From: Lachnospiraceae bacterium
GTDB lineage: Bacteria > Bacillota > Clostridia > Lachnospirales > Lachnospiraceae
Direction: 5' to 3'
Assembly: GCA_022845955.1 (NCBI GenBank)
Contig: AP025576.1
Coordinates: 2,232,001 to 2,296,000 of the forward strand
Length of the DNA stretch: 64,000 bases
Shown here: piece after piece, positions 26,807-35,246 of the stretch
Position numbering within the stretch: position 1 is the first letter of the stretch
Layout: every line of letters begins with the position of its first letter
Translations under genes and position numbers: made by a program
Notes under the pieces: generated by a model
Databases searched by the model: none
What the model saw: the letters and a program-made list of their open reading frames with translations, nothing else
What the model was told of the DNA's origin: nothing

Positions 26807-26837
26807 CATAAAATTATGTAAGCTTTCCGCAAAAACA

Positions 26838-26846
26838 TGGTACAAT
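26838..26846 (+). promoter_or_regulatory. Extended -10 promoter of the two-component system
   Basis: TGG-TACAAT lies about 40 bases before the response-regulator start and about 30 bases after the repeat element. No clear -35 box is present, which fits an extended -10 promoter. Confidence 0.5.
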
Positions 26847-26884
26847 AGAAAAAGGAATTCAACAGAAAGGGAAGAAGAGGAAGG

Positions 26885-27580
26885 ATGGACTACAGCTGTC
26901 TTATTGTGGATGATGAAGAAGTGATCGCGCAGACCACCTGCGAGTATTTTAATATGTTTGATGTCAGCTCCTATTATGTGACCGGTTATGAAGCGTGCCT
27001 GGAATTCCTGGAAGAAAACCGGGTGTCTCTCCTGCTTCTGGATATCAATCTTGACGGCAGGTCGGGGTTTGAACTGTGCAAGCAGCTGCGGCAGAGCCTG
27101 GATATCCCGATTCTGTTTATCAGCGCCCGCACCAGCGATGATGATATCCTGACGGCGCTCAACATAGGCGGGGATGATTATATTACCAAGCCCTACAGCC
27201 TGAATATCCTGCTGGCGAAGGTGAAAGCCATTCTGCGCAGGCAGGAGGGACAGAGCGGCGGTCTGGCTGCCGGGAAGCCGGGGGAGGCAGGGCCTTTTAT
27301 CGTGCTGGATCATGGCCGCAGGCAGGTACTTGTGGAAGGAAAACCTGTCGCTCTGAAAGAAATGGAGTATAAGCTGCTGCACTATCTGATGGAGCATCAG
27401 GGAAACGTGGTCACGAAAGAAGAATTATTTGAAAAGGTATGGGGAGACAGCTTTGTGGGGGAGGGCACGCTCTCCGTACATATCAGACATCTGCGCCGGA
27501 AAATAGAAAAGGATCCCGATTCTCCCCGGCGGATTAAAACGCTGTGGGGCGTGGGTTATGTATTTGAGGGGGAACGGTAA
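26885..27580 (+). CDS. OmpR-family response regulator
   Basis: DNA-binding regulator of 231 residues. The receiver domain has DDEE near the start, phospho-acceptor Asp53 in LLDINLDG and Lys102 in DYITKPYS. The C-terminal winged helix contains LKEMEYKLLHYLMEHQGNVVTKEELFEKVW and ends with IKTLWGVGYVFEGE. The kinase gene begins two bases after its stop. The pair is convergent with an ABC transporter and serine hydrolase operon, an arrangement common in Firmicute systems that respond to antimicrobial peptides or envelope stress. Direct repeats upstream of that operon are plausible binding sites. Confidence 0.93.
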   Translation: MDYSCLIVDDEEVIAQTTCEYFNMFDVSSYYVTGYEACLEFLEENRVSLLLLDINLDGRSGFELCKQLRQSLDIPILFISARTSDDDILTALNIGGDDYITKPYSLNILLAKVKAILRRQEGQSGGLAAGKPGEAGPFIVLDHGRRQVLVEGKPVALKEMEYKLLHYLMEHQGNVVTKEELFEKVWGDSFVGEGTLSVHIRHLRRKIEKDPDSPRRIKTLWGVGYVFEGER

Positions 27581-27581
27581 T

Positions 27582-28838
27582 ATGAAAAAAAGGTTTCTGC
27601 TGTTACCGATCCTGGTCTTTCTGGCCGGCTGTTTCTGGGCTGCCGGCGTTTACCGGCTGCCGGCCGGCTGGGATAACGATATTATCCTGCTGAACCGTAT
27701 CGCACAGGAAAGCGCCCGCTGCTGGGAAGATTTGCAGAAAGGGGAATTTCCGGATTACGGCGGTTCCTTCAGCGTGCTGGGGCTGGACGGAACCGTCCGC
27801 TACCGATCCGGGGAGGATGCTCCGGTTTCGGTGATGGAAGCCGTTTCCATGGGAAATCCGGTCCTGGATGTGGAAAAGGAAGGCGGGATTATCGGAAAGG
27901 TTCTTGTCTCCCGGAATCCGGGGGAGCTTCTGCTTGCCTATAGAAACAGGGCCGCTCTTGGCGTCCTGGCGGCTGCCGCTATATTTGCGCTTTGCACAGG
28001 GGGATGTCTGGCATTTCTGAATCATACCATTCTCCGGCCGTTCCGGAAGCTGGAGCATTTTGCGGCCGAGGTGGCCGGAGGAAATCTGGATTTTGCCCTG
28101 GAAAGAAATAAGAACAATATGTTCGGCGCGTTTACGGAAAGCTTTGACCTGATGCGGGAGCAGCTGAAGGAAGCCAGGGAAAAGGAATATCTGGCAAACC
28201 GGAACCAAAAGGAGCTGGTGGCCTCCCTGAGCCATGATATCAAAACGCCGGTGACCTCTATCCGGGTATCCGCCGAACTGTTGCTGGAACTGGAAAAAGA
28301 AGAGCGGCTGAAAGAAAAGCTCAGGATGATTTACCGGAAAACCGAACAGATAGAAGAACTGGTAACCAATCTGTTTTCCACTACGCTGCAGGATATGGAG
28401 CAGCTGACGGTCACCCCGGAAGCGGTATACAGCAGGGAGCTGGAACGGCTGATTCGCAGCGCGGATCCCCGGGAAAAGGTGCGGGCGGAAGGCATACCTG
28501 ACTGCATGCTGTATCTGGATGAAATCCGGTTTACACAGGTGCTGTCCAATATTATCAGCAACGCCTGCAAATATGGGGAATCGGATATCCGGGTGGACAC
28601 ATCTCTGATCGACTCCCATCTGAAGCTGTATATCCGTAACAGCGGGAACCCGGTATCGGAAGAAGAGCTGCCGCTTCTGATGAATAAATTTTACAGGGGC
28701 AAGAATGCGGAGAAGGTGAGCGGCAGCGGTTTGGGGCTGTATATATGCAAAAAGCTGATGGAACAGATGCAGGGGGAAATATACTGCACCTGTTCCGGAA
28801 ACGAATTTACCGTTGTTCTGATGATTAAGCTTATTTAG
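27582..28838 (+). CDS. Sensor histidine kinase of the OmpR-type system
   Basis: Membrane kinase of 418 residues. Two membrane segments (about residues 4-24 and 128-150) enclose a short outer domain of about 100 residues. A HAMP-like linker (LRPFRKLEHFAAEVAGGNLDF) leads to the HisKA domain with His218 in SLSHDIKTP. The HATPase domain has FTQVLSNIISNACKYG and GSGLGLYICKK. The start at 27582 was chosen over the upstream in-frame ATG at 27558, which lies inside the regulator gene. The last eight bases overlap the end of the convergent serine hydrolase gene. Confidence 0.92.
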   Translation: MKKRFLLLPILVFLAGCFWAAGVYRLPAGWDNDIILLNRIAQESARCWEDLQKGEFPDYGGSFSVLGLDGTVRYRSGEDAPVSVMEAVSMGNPVLDVEKEGGIIGKVLVSRNPGELLLAYRNRAALGVLAAAAIFALCTGGCLAFLNHTILRPFRKLEHFAAEVAGGNLDFALERNKNNMFGAFTESFDLMREQLKEAREKEYLANRNQKELVASLSHDIKTPVTSIRVSAELLLELEKEERLKEKLRMIYRKTEQIEELVTNLFSTTLQDMEQLTVTPEAVYSRELERLIRSADPREKVRAEGIPDCMLYLDEIRFTQVLSNIISNACKYGESDIRVDTSLIDSHLKLYIRNSGNPVSEEELPLLMNKFYRGKNAEKVSGSGLGLYICKKLMEQMQGEIYCTCSGNEFTVVLMIKLI

Positions 28839-30819
28839 CGGCCTTCAGCCAGGTGATAGCAATAGATTTGCCCTCCGGGCCTGTGAGAAGCAATTTCCCA
28901 TCCAGGGGAAGGATAACCGTATCCCTTTCGTCGGTAAAGAGGGAAGAAGCCACACAAATGTCATTTTTATCATATACATAATATGCGCTTTGCCCGGGAA
29001 GACGGATCCTGATTTCCTGCCCGGCGGCCTGATTCCCTAACCGGAACCATTGCGCAGTCTGTGCTGTCCGTATCCGTACGTCCTGCCGGGTAAGGTCGGG
29101 AATGGCTTTCTCTTCTATATACCTGCTGGCATCGGCCTGCAGGTATTCAACCCCCTTTGTCCTGTAAAAATGAAAATCGACGGAGTCCCGTCCGGTCATG
29201 ACCGGGAGATCCAGCTCACAGACCGCATTGTCGGCATCGGTGATCCTGCAGTTTTTATACAACTCCGAAGCCCCGGTGTATCCGGGAAATGCGGCGGAAA
29301 GCTCCAGCTTAATACAGGGCTGGCTGAGGTAAAAGTAGGAGTTGTATGCATCGTTTATCAGATAGTATTTTTCGCCGTCCCGTCCATCCCACACCTTCTG
29401 TATGGCCCCGGGAAGTTTGTTTTCCTCTGTTTTTTCGGCAAAGGGCATGGCGATGGCGGATTCCGCCTTCCCACCGGACAGGGAATAGGTGGTGCCCAGG
29501 ATGTAGGTTTTTCCGTTGGATTCTTCCCGGAAATAAAACGCGGTAATGCCGCCGGTTCCCCCGGAGGCCTGGGAAAGGCCGGTGTAAGAGATGTATTTTC
29601 CGTCTGTGGAAACAAAATAGCCGTCTTGCGTATACCGGTATTCCTGTACCATATCGGCGTTGTTTTCCAGGGAAGTAATGCGTATCGTATCCTGTTCCGT
29701 AAATTCCAGCTTCCAGATTCCCGCAGAGGCATAATAGCCCGCATATTTTTTCAGTTCCTCCGGAATTGGTACGGAGGGCTGTGCGGTATCGATGGCGGGC
29801 TGCGCTGCCGCTTCCTCTTCTTCTTGCGTGATAAGACCCTCTTCCTTCAGGATTTCCAGAGCGAGTTCCGACGCCAGCTTCAGAGAAAGCTCCCCGCTTC
29901 CGCCGGAAGCGGTAACGCCGACGGACAACTCCTGATCCGGGAGTACCAGCAGGCCCGTGCCGTAGTTTTTGGTATCCCCTCCCTTTGCCAGTGCGGTGAT
30001 TCCGAACCGCCGGAAGGGGTATGCATCCACACTGTCCCAGCCCAGTCCGTAGCCGAAGTTGCTTTCCGCATCCTGCACGCAGATGGTATCCCTTTTGTAT
30101 TCGGGAAATGCCATGGCCTGTACAGCTTCCCCGGACAGAAGCCCGCTTCCGTTCTGCGTGAAAAGCCGGGAAAACCGGCAGAGATCTTCCGCTGTGCTGT
30201 AAATCCCGCCTGCAGCAAGGCATTGCAGGTTTTCGTAAGGAAGCGGTCTGTCCCTATAATAAATGGAAGCTGTTGCTGTTAAAGACGGCAGCTCTTCGGG
30301 CATAAAGGTGCGGGTAAGACCCAGCGGACGGATAAATTCCTTTTGGATAAAGGCGGAAAAGCTCATCTGACTCACATGTTCCACGAGGATTTCCGCCAGA
30401 GTAAAGCCGTCGTTACAATAGACGCTGTATGCGCCGGGATCCGCCTTGAGGTGCCGGGATTTCAGGTTATTTAGCAAGGTGCTGTGATAATCGGTATGGG
30501 ATTCCCCGAGTAAAAAGCAATCCCGGAAGGTGGTTCCGGGCAGCCCGGAGGAATGATTCAACAGCATGCGTACGGTGATCTGTTGATACCGTTCGTCAGC
30601 CATTTCAAATTCCGGGATATAATCGGTTACGGGAGCGTCCAGCAGGATTTCGCCCCGGTCGGCAAGCAGCATCACGGCGGCGGTGCCGAACAGTTTGCTG
30701 ACGGAACCGATCCCGTAAACCTCCTGTGTATCATCGGATGGGGCGGCCTGTGCCGCCGCGGGCCAAAAGAGCAGGCTGCAGCACAGGAGGAAGAACAGAA
30801 GGAGCCAGTGTTTTTTCAT
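28831..30819 (-). CDS. Serine hydrolase, beta-lactamase/penicillin-binding family
   Basis: Secreted protein of 662 residues. The signal peptide is about 25 residues (ends AAAQA). The class C beta-lactamase-like domain has Ser39 and Lys42 in SVSK, Tyr134-Cys-Asn136 as the YxN motif, and a KGG element in ALAKGGDTKN. The C-terminal 300 residues form one or two beta-rich domains and end in a probable cell-surface module. Such proteins act as DD-peptidases, esterases or peptide-cleaving resistance factors. It follows the FtsX permease by 41 bases on the same strand, so it should belong to the ABC operon and may help defend the cell surface. The exact activity is unknown. Confidence 0.87.
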   Translation of the reverse strand: MKKHWLLLFFLLCCSLLFWPAAAQAAPSDDTQEVYGIGSVSKLFGTAAVMLLADRGEILLDAPVTDYIPEFEMADERYQQITVRMLLNHSSGLPGTTFRDCFLLGESHTDYHSTLLNNLKSRHLKADPGAYSVYCNDGFTLAEILVEHVSQMSFSAFIQKEFIRPLGLTRTFMPEELPSLTATASIYYRDRPLPYENLQCLAAGGIYSTAEDLCRFSRLFTQNGSGLLSGEAVQAMAFPEYKRDTICVQDAESNFGYGLGWDSVDAYPFRRFGITALAKGGDTKNYGTGLLVLPDQELSVGVTASGGSGELSLKLASELALEILKEEGLITQEEEEAAAQPAIDTAQPSVPIPEELKKYAGYYASAGIWKLEFTEQDTIRITSLENNADMVQEYRYTQDGYFVSTDGKYISYTGLSQASGGTGGITAFYFREESNGKTYILGTTYSLSGGKAESAIAMPFAEKTEENKLPGAIQKVWDGRDGEKYYLINDAYNSYFYLSQPCIKLELSAAFPGYTGASELYKNCRITDADNAVCELDLPVMTGRDSVDFHFYRTKGVEYLQADASRYIEEKAIPDLTRQDVRIRTAQTAQWFRLGNQAAGQEIRIRLPGQSAYYVYDKNDICVASSLFTDERDTVILPLDGKLLLTGPEGKSIAITWLKAAK

Positions 30820-30860
30820 AAATCATACCTCATATTTCTGTTATTTTTCAGAAGCCCGCT

Positions 30861-33404
30861 TCATTCCGTAAGAAGATCGTATACGGAAATCCCCTTTACC
30901 CGGCGGGCTTTCCAGGAGGAGAGCAGCCACACGTACAGAAACGTGAATAAAGCGGAGGAGCCCAGCAGATACGGATTGATATGGAACCTCGCCAGATCCA
31001 GCCCCATGTTTTGGAACAGCAGGCGAAGAAGGCTGTTGGCAAAAAGACGGCACAGCAAAATTCCGATCAGGGAACCGGCAGCCGCATTTACAGCCATGTT
31101 CAGGCGCACGATGCGGATGAGATCCCGGGTGGTATATCCCAGTGCCTTATAGATACCGAAGCTGGTTTTCTGCCGGCGGATCAGGGCGCTTACCGTAATG
31201 GAGACAATAGCGCCCATGACGAGCAGCATGACGGTGAGTACCATAGCCATCATTCCCGTCATTGTGGCGGCGTAGGAGGCCAGCTGGCCGTCCAGATATT
31301 CCTGCATGCTGCTGACTTCTTTAATCCGGATGCCGGCGGAACTGCCGGACAGGATCAGTTCTCCCCGCAGCATTACCGCATATGCGGCGTCGGATACGCC
31401 GTACTGATCCAGCATTTCCCTGATTTTTTCCTCCGCCCGCCTCCTGGCAGCGGCATAGTCAGCCTCCTCTTTTTCCGGGGAGAGGGAATCCTTCCCGGAG
31501 GAGGGAGGGGTATCTGCGGAAGATACCCCGTAGTCCGAAGTAAGCATATCGATGAAATCCTGACGCATGGAGTCCTCTTCCAGATAAATATCAATATTGG
31601 AAAGCCTGAAATAAGGATCCAGCCGTTTCATGCCTTCCAGGCTCATTAGCCCTTCTTTTCCATTATTATTGGTTCCGATGAAAACGCCTGTGATCAGGTA
31701 ATCTTTTGTAATTCCGTCCAGCGTTACGCTGACCGTATCGCCTGTCTCTTTGCCAAGCTTGCGCATCAGGCCCGAGGAAAGCGTGACTTCATTCCCGTAT
31801 TGGGGAAAGCTCCCCTCCGTCAGAGTCAGCTGTTCCGTTTTGGAAAAGTCGCCGGTTATCACCCAGAAAATATCCTCCTCTTCAATGGCAGCCATATAAA
31901 TGGCGGAAAGATTCGTTTTACGGACGCCGGGCAGCTGCCCCAGCTGTGTCTGAAGCGAAAGGATATCCGTGTGGGGAAGCGGTGTGACCTGGACATTCGC
32001 CACCTCTATTCCCGCCATTTTGGCGACGGCGGAAGTGTCATAGCCGAAGTTGGCATACAGCACAGCAGACAGGCTTACGGCAAAAGTGCCCATGGCGATC
32101 GCCGTGATGGTGGCGGTATTACGGCGGTAATCCGCAATACTATTTTTTAGGGCCAGGCGGGATACCACGCCGGAACGCCCTTTTCCCAGAGGAAAGAAAT
32201 TCCTGTCGTAACAGAAGGTCTGCAGGCCCTTTCTTAATGCGGCAACCGGAGTCAGCTTCCGGATTTTAAAGGAGGCCGTAACAGCCGCCAGCGTGATCAG
32301 AATAAGGGTGACCAGCAGGGAAATAAGACAGCCGCCGGGGGTGGGAGTATAACGGAGGCGGATGCCGATCATGCCTTCTCCGTAATTCGTGACCGCAGGA
32401 AGCGCGGCCCGGGAACCCAGGATACCCAACACACCGCCGGCCGTACCAATAAGGGAAAATTCCGCTGTTTTGGAAAGAATGATCTGGCGTGTGGTGTAGC
32501 CCATGGCCTGGAGGCTTCCGATTTCCGGCAGGCTGTCCCCGATTTCTTCCTTGACTTTGAAAAAAACAGTTATAAAACTGATGGCACATATGACAAAGGC
32601 AATGGAAATCATCAGCATCATGGGAATGCTGATCAGGGAAAGCATATTGTCCAGCATCCCGTCGTAGGATATACAGGCAGCGCCTCCATACAGGCTCCCT
32701 GCTTTATTATAATAATCAGTGGCCTCCAGAAAATCCTTCTTCAGTTCCCGGGACACCGACGCCTTATCCAGGCCGTCCGCCAGTCTGGCGGAAAGGGCCT
32801 TGCCTGCGCCGGCAGTTTCGTAAAGAACGGTAAACGCTTCCCGGGGCATGTAATATTTCATAAAGGTATAACCGGTGGTGCCCATGCAGGAGGTTTCAAA
32901 AAAACCGGCGACGCGGTAGGCATAATCGGTATTTTTATAAGTGAGGATATATTCGGCGCCTGTTGTGATACCTTCCGCTTCCATAACTTCAGGAAGGTAG
33001 ATGGCCTCGCTGTCCGGTATGGAAGGATCCTGGCGGAGCAGAGTCACCGGCTCGATCTGCCGCGCATGATCCATATTAAAAATAATGGCGCCTGCCCGGG
33101 AGCTGTTATGATTGTTTTTTGTGATTTCCAGATAGATGATATCCTCTTTTTCTATCCATTGTATGCGTGCATCCTCCCGGAGGAAGGACTCAAAGGAAGC
33201 ATCATATTTTGCCGCGTCCGATGCGGCAAAAAAATCAGGCCCCTGCAGCCTTTCGATGGAAGAGGTACAGGCTTCCTGCATTTGACCGCTCATGGTCAGC
33301 CCGAGATTTAAAAACAGGGTGGACAGCGCAGAGAGGAAGAGGAGAGTGGCGGCCATACCTTTTTTCTTTGCCAGGCTTGCTTTTGCCAGATGCAATAAAA
33401 TCAT
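30861..33404 (-). CDS. FtsX-family ABC transporter permease
   Basis: Large membrane protein of 847 residues with two FtsX domains and two long extracellular sections. The first membrane segment lies near residues 15-35, three more near 265-380, another near 425-450 and three near the C-terminus (MTGMMAMVLTVMLLVMGAI onward). GYTTRQIILSKTAEFSLIGTAGG and its repeat GYTTRDLIRIVRLNMAVNAAAGS mark the duplicated core. The ATG at 33404 follows GGGGTGG and begins two bases after the ATPase stop; a GTG at 33413 is possible but less likely. With the ATPase it would form a MacB/BceAB-like complex acting on peptides or lipoproteins. Confidence 0.9.
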   Translation of the reverse strand: MILLHLAKASLAKKKGMAATLLFLSALSTLFLNLGLTMSGQMQEACTSSIERLQGPDFFAASDAAKYDASFESFLREDARIQWIEKEDIIYLEITKNNHNSSRAGAIIFNMDHARQIEPVTLLRQDPSIPDSEAIYLPEVMEAEGITTGAEYILTYKNTDYAYRVAGFFETSCMGTTGYTFMKYYMPREAFTVLYETAGAGKALSARLADGLDKASVSRELKKDFLEATDYYNKAGSLYGGAACISYDGMLDNMLSLISIPMMLMISIAFVICAISFITVFFKVKEEIGDSLPEIGSLQAMGYTTRQIILSKTAEFSLIGTAGGVLGILGSRAALPAVTNYGEGMIGIRLRYTPTPGGCLISLLVTLILITLAAVTASFKIRKLTPVAALRKGLQTFCYDRNFFPLGKGRSGVVSRLALKNSIADYRRNTATITAIAMGTFAVSLSAVLYANFGYDTSAVAKMAGIEVANVQVTPLPHTDILSLQTQLGQLPGVRKTNLSAIYMAAIEEEDIFWVITGDFSKTEQLTLTEGSFPQYGNEVTLSSGLMRKLGKETGDTVSVTLDGITKDYLITGVFIGTNNNGKEGLMSLEGMKRLDPYFRLSNIDIYLEEDSMRQDFIDMLTSDYGVSSADTPPSSGKDSLSPEKEEADYAAARRRAEEKIREMLDQYGVSDAAYAVMLRGELILSGSSAGIRIKEVSSMQEYLDGQLASYAATMTGMMAMVLTVMLLVMGAIVSITVSALIRRQKTSFGIYKALGYTTRDLIRIVRLNMAVNAAAGSLIGILLCRLFANSLLRLLFQNMGLDLARFHINPYLLGSSALFTFLYVWLLSSWKARRVKGISVYDLLTE

Positions 33405-33406
33405 GA

Positions 33407-34330
33407 TTACCACCCCATTTCCCCGAGAAATTGCTGCAGTCTGCTTTGCCGGGCCGGATCGCCGGCCCGCCGGTACGGATCCAGTTCAAGTTCACCGCAG
33501 ATACTGCCGTCTTTCATGTACAGAATCCGGTTCCCGCGCAGCGCGGTTTTCAAATCGTGTGTCACGGTAATGATACTCTGTCCTTTTCCATTCAGCTGTG
33601 TAAAGGCATCCAGGACCTGTTCGCTGGCAGAGGAATTAAGAGCGCCGGTCGGTTCATCCGCAAACAGGATTTTCGGACTGTTAATCAGGGCCCTGGCTAT
33701 GGCGGCTCGCTGTTTTTCCCCGCCGGAAAGCTGATCCGGGTATTTCTTCCAATCCTGTTCGGACAGGCCGAGCGAACCCAGAAGCGCTGCAGCGCGTTCG
33801 GCTGTCTGCTTTTTATAAGCCCTGAAACCGGTGCGCGGTACGCGCGGCTCCTTGTTTTTAGGCAGCAGGCCGCTTGTAAGAACGTTATCCAGGACGTTCA
33901 TATGATCAAGAAGATACATGGACTGGAATACAAAACCGCAGTTTTCCCGTCTCATCAGTGCCAGACTGTCGTTGCTCATATGGGAGAGATTCTCTTCCCC
34001 GAAGAAGATATCCCCGATAGTGGGCCTGTCCATACCGGACAGCGCATATAGCAGAGTGGATTTGCCGGAGCCGGAACGTCCCATTATTATGGTAAAATCC
34101 CCCTCCCGGATCTGCAGATCCATATTTTTTATTACATGCTGCTGCATCCCCCCGTTGGTGAAGGTCTTGCACAGCTTCCTTGTTTCAAGGATTATTCCCG
34201 CGGGTAACGGGTCAGCCGGAGGCACCTGTTTCGCACCGGCCGGAGCGGTGCGCAGACCCGATACCCTGCTGTTTACGTGTTCCAAATTTGATGCCCCGTT
34301 GCTTACAGCGCGGTCTTTGCCTTTCTTCAT
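33407..34330 (-). CDS. ABC transporter ATP-binding protein (LolD/MacB/BceA class)
   Basis: ATPase of 307 residues. Walker A GRSGSGKS is near residues 84-91, the Q-loop is in CGFVFQSMYLLDHMNV, the signature is QLSGGEKQRAAIARAL, and Walker B is KILFADEPTGALN. An N-terminal extension of about 45 residues, rich in Ala and Pro, precedes the domain and is unusual. The start at 34330 follows GGGAGT at good spacing; a longer frame to 34528 lacks a ribosome site and runs through the promoter region. It is the first gene of the operon ATPase-permease-serine hydrolase. Confidence 0.9.
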   Translation of the reverse strand: MKKGKDRAVSNGASNLEHVNSRVSGLRTAPAGAKQVPPADPLPAGIILETRKLCKTFTNGGMQQHVIKNMDLQIREGDFTIIMGRSGSGKSTLLYALSGMDRPTIGDIFFGEENLSHMSNDSLALMRRENCGFVFQSMYLLDHMNVLDNVLTSGLLPKNKEPRVPRTGFRAYKKQTAERAAALLGSLGLSEQDWKKYPDQLSGGEKQRAAIARALINSPKILFADEPTGALNSSASEQVLDAFTQLNGKGQSIITVTHDLKTALRGNRILYMKDGSICGELELDPYRRAGDPARQSRLQQFLGEMGW

Positions 34331-34360
34331 AAGATTACTCCCTGTGTCTGTGTTTTCTTT

Positions 34361-34425
34361 AATATAACAGATGCGGATGGAAAAGTCCTTAAATAGGAAT
34401 TGTCTGTTTCTTAACGGATTCTTAA
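34361..34425 (-). promoter_or_regulatory. ABC-operon promoter with OmpR-type direct repeats
   Basis: On the minus strand an extended -10 TGT-TATATT (core 34366-34361) has no consensus -35. Half-sites TTAAGAA lie at 34425-34419 and 34414-34408, exactly 11 bases apart. A third, TTAAGGA at 34392-34386, lies two further turns on and overlaps the -35 region. This is the pattern expected for an OmpR-family activator, presumably the regulator at 26885. Confidence 0.65.
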
Positions 34426-34689
34426 ATGATCTTGTAAAATGGCTTGGATTGCAGGAAAATGCCCGTCCGGATGGGAAAGGAAAAACAGGAGCAGAAACGG
34501 CGGACGGAACGGTTTTTGTATAAAACAAACGTTATTACGTATTTTTGCGCGCCCTGTGAATTCAGAACGGAACCTGTTTCCATTCTGTTAGAAAAAGCAC
34601 ATCAGATGGGAGTTACACACCTTCCTGTTTTGTGGTATTTAGGAAAATAAAGTAACATGTTTCCTGCTTTTAAACGGAATTAAGATAAT

Positions 34690-34704
34690 AAAATAGTAAC
34701 TATT
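34690..34704. repeat. Near-palindromic 15-mer shared with the msrAB upstream region
   Basis: AAAATAGTAACTATT occurs here and identically at 18742-18756. Both copies are intergenic and follow a GATA-rich stretch. It may be a protein-binding site or the remnant of a dispersed repeat. Confidence 0.4.
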
Positions 34705-34872
34705 GATTGATATACAAAAATATTATAATTAAAATAAAGTTAAAAGTGCCCGGAAAACTATAAATTTCAAATAAAAATATGGAAAAATCTGTTATATCTT
34801 ATAAAAAAATAAAAAAATGTTTTGAAAAATTTGTTGAAATTAGTAAAAAACGCTTTTTCTATTGAGAAAATA

Positions 34873-34881
34873 TGATATAAT
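34873..34881 (+). promoter_or_regulatory. Extended -10 promoter of the fliE operon
   Basis: TGA-TATAAT (core 34876-34881) lies 36 bases before the fliE start. The -35 region (CTTTTT near 34853) is weak, as usual with extended -10 promoters. The preceding 200 bases are extremely AT-rich and may act as an upstream activating element. It appears to be sigma-A rather than sigma-28. Confidence 0.6.
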
Positions 34882-34917
34882 AAGACAATATTCTACATAT
34901 GATAAGAGGTGTAATTA

Positions 34918-35226
34918 ATGTTTATTGTTCCGATAACAAAGCTGGAACCTTCGTTTTCCCTGGAGGAATTGAGAAAAACCGAAGATAACCAACCGTCATC
35001 CGGCAAGAAAGCATTCGGCAGTTTCCTGATGGAAGCGATAGAAGAAGCGGATCAGGCGCTTCAGGAAACTTCAGAAATGGACACAAAGCTGTCCCTTGGT
35101 GAGACAGACGATCTGCATACCGTTATGATTCAGGCGGAGCAGACAGCGGCGGCTGTGGAGTTTACCACCCAGCTGACCAGCAAAGCGGTAAACGCATACA
35201 ATCAGATAATGGGGATGCAGGTATAA
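34918..35226 (+). CDS. fliE: Flagellar hook-basal body complex protein FliE
   Basis: Rod-to-MS-ring adapter of 102 residues. The C-terminal half carries the family pattern: DDLHTVMIQAEQTAAAVEFTTQLTSKAVNAYNQIMGMQV, here read as helix and short tail. The length fits the family. It is the first gene of the flagellar operon in this window, behind AGAGGTG and the promoter at 34873. In the usual Firmicute order flgB and flgC precede fliE; they are missing here. Confidence 0.9.
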   Translation: MFIVPITKLEPSFSLEELRKTEDNQPSSGKKAFGSFLMEAIEEADQALQETSEMDTKLSLGETDDLHTVMIQAEQTAAAVEFTTQLTSKAVNAYNQIMGMQV

Positions 35227-35246
35227 ACTTGTTGTGGTGGAGATAG

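Larger units (their letters stand above)
26499..26884. other. Intergenic region carrying two promoters and a palindromic repeat element
   Basis: This 386-bp gap lies between the divergent lipoprotein and response-regulator genes. It contains the lipoprotein promoter (26606-26634), the cloverleaf-like repeat (26674-26806) and an extended -10 promoter of the two-component system (26838-26846). No coding sequence is seen. Confidence 0.65.
34331..34917. other. Divergent intergenic region between the ABC operon and the flagellar operon
   Basis: This 587-bp gap carries the ABC-operon promoter with direct repeats (34361-34425), an unremarkable mixed-sequence stretch to about 34660, and then an extremely AT-rich tract to 34917 ending in the fliE promoter. 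The near-palindrome AAAATAGTAACTATT, also found at 18742, occurs at 34690-34704. I see no supported gene; a 68-codon frame at 34444 has no ribosome site or recognisable product. Confidence 0.6.

Noticed and set aside
34444..34650. 68-codon frame between the ABC operon and fliE
   Set aside because: It starts with TTG, has no ribosome site, resembles no known protein and lies in a regulatory region.
34331..34917. Possible cyclic-di-GMP riboswitch before the flagellar operon
   Set aside because: Such switches precede flagellar genes in some clostridia, but I could not find the conserved GEMM core or its paired helices here.
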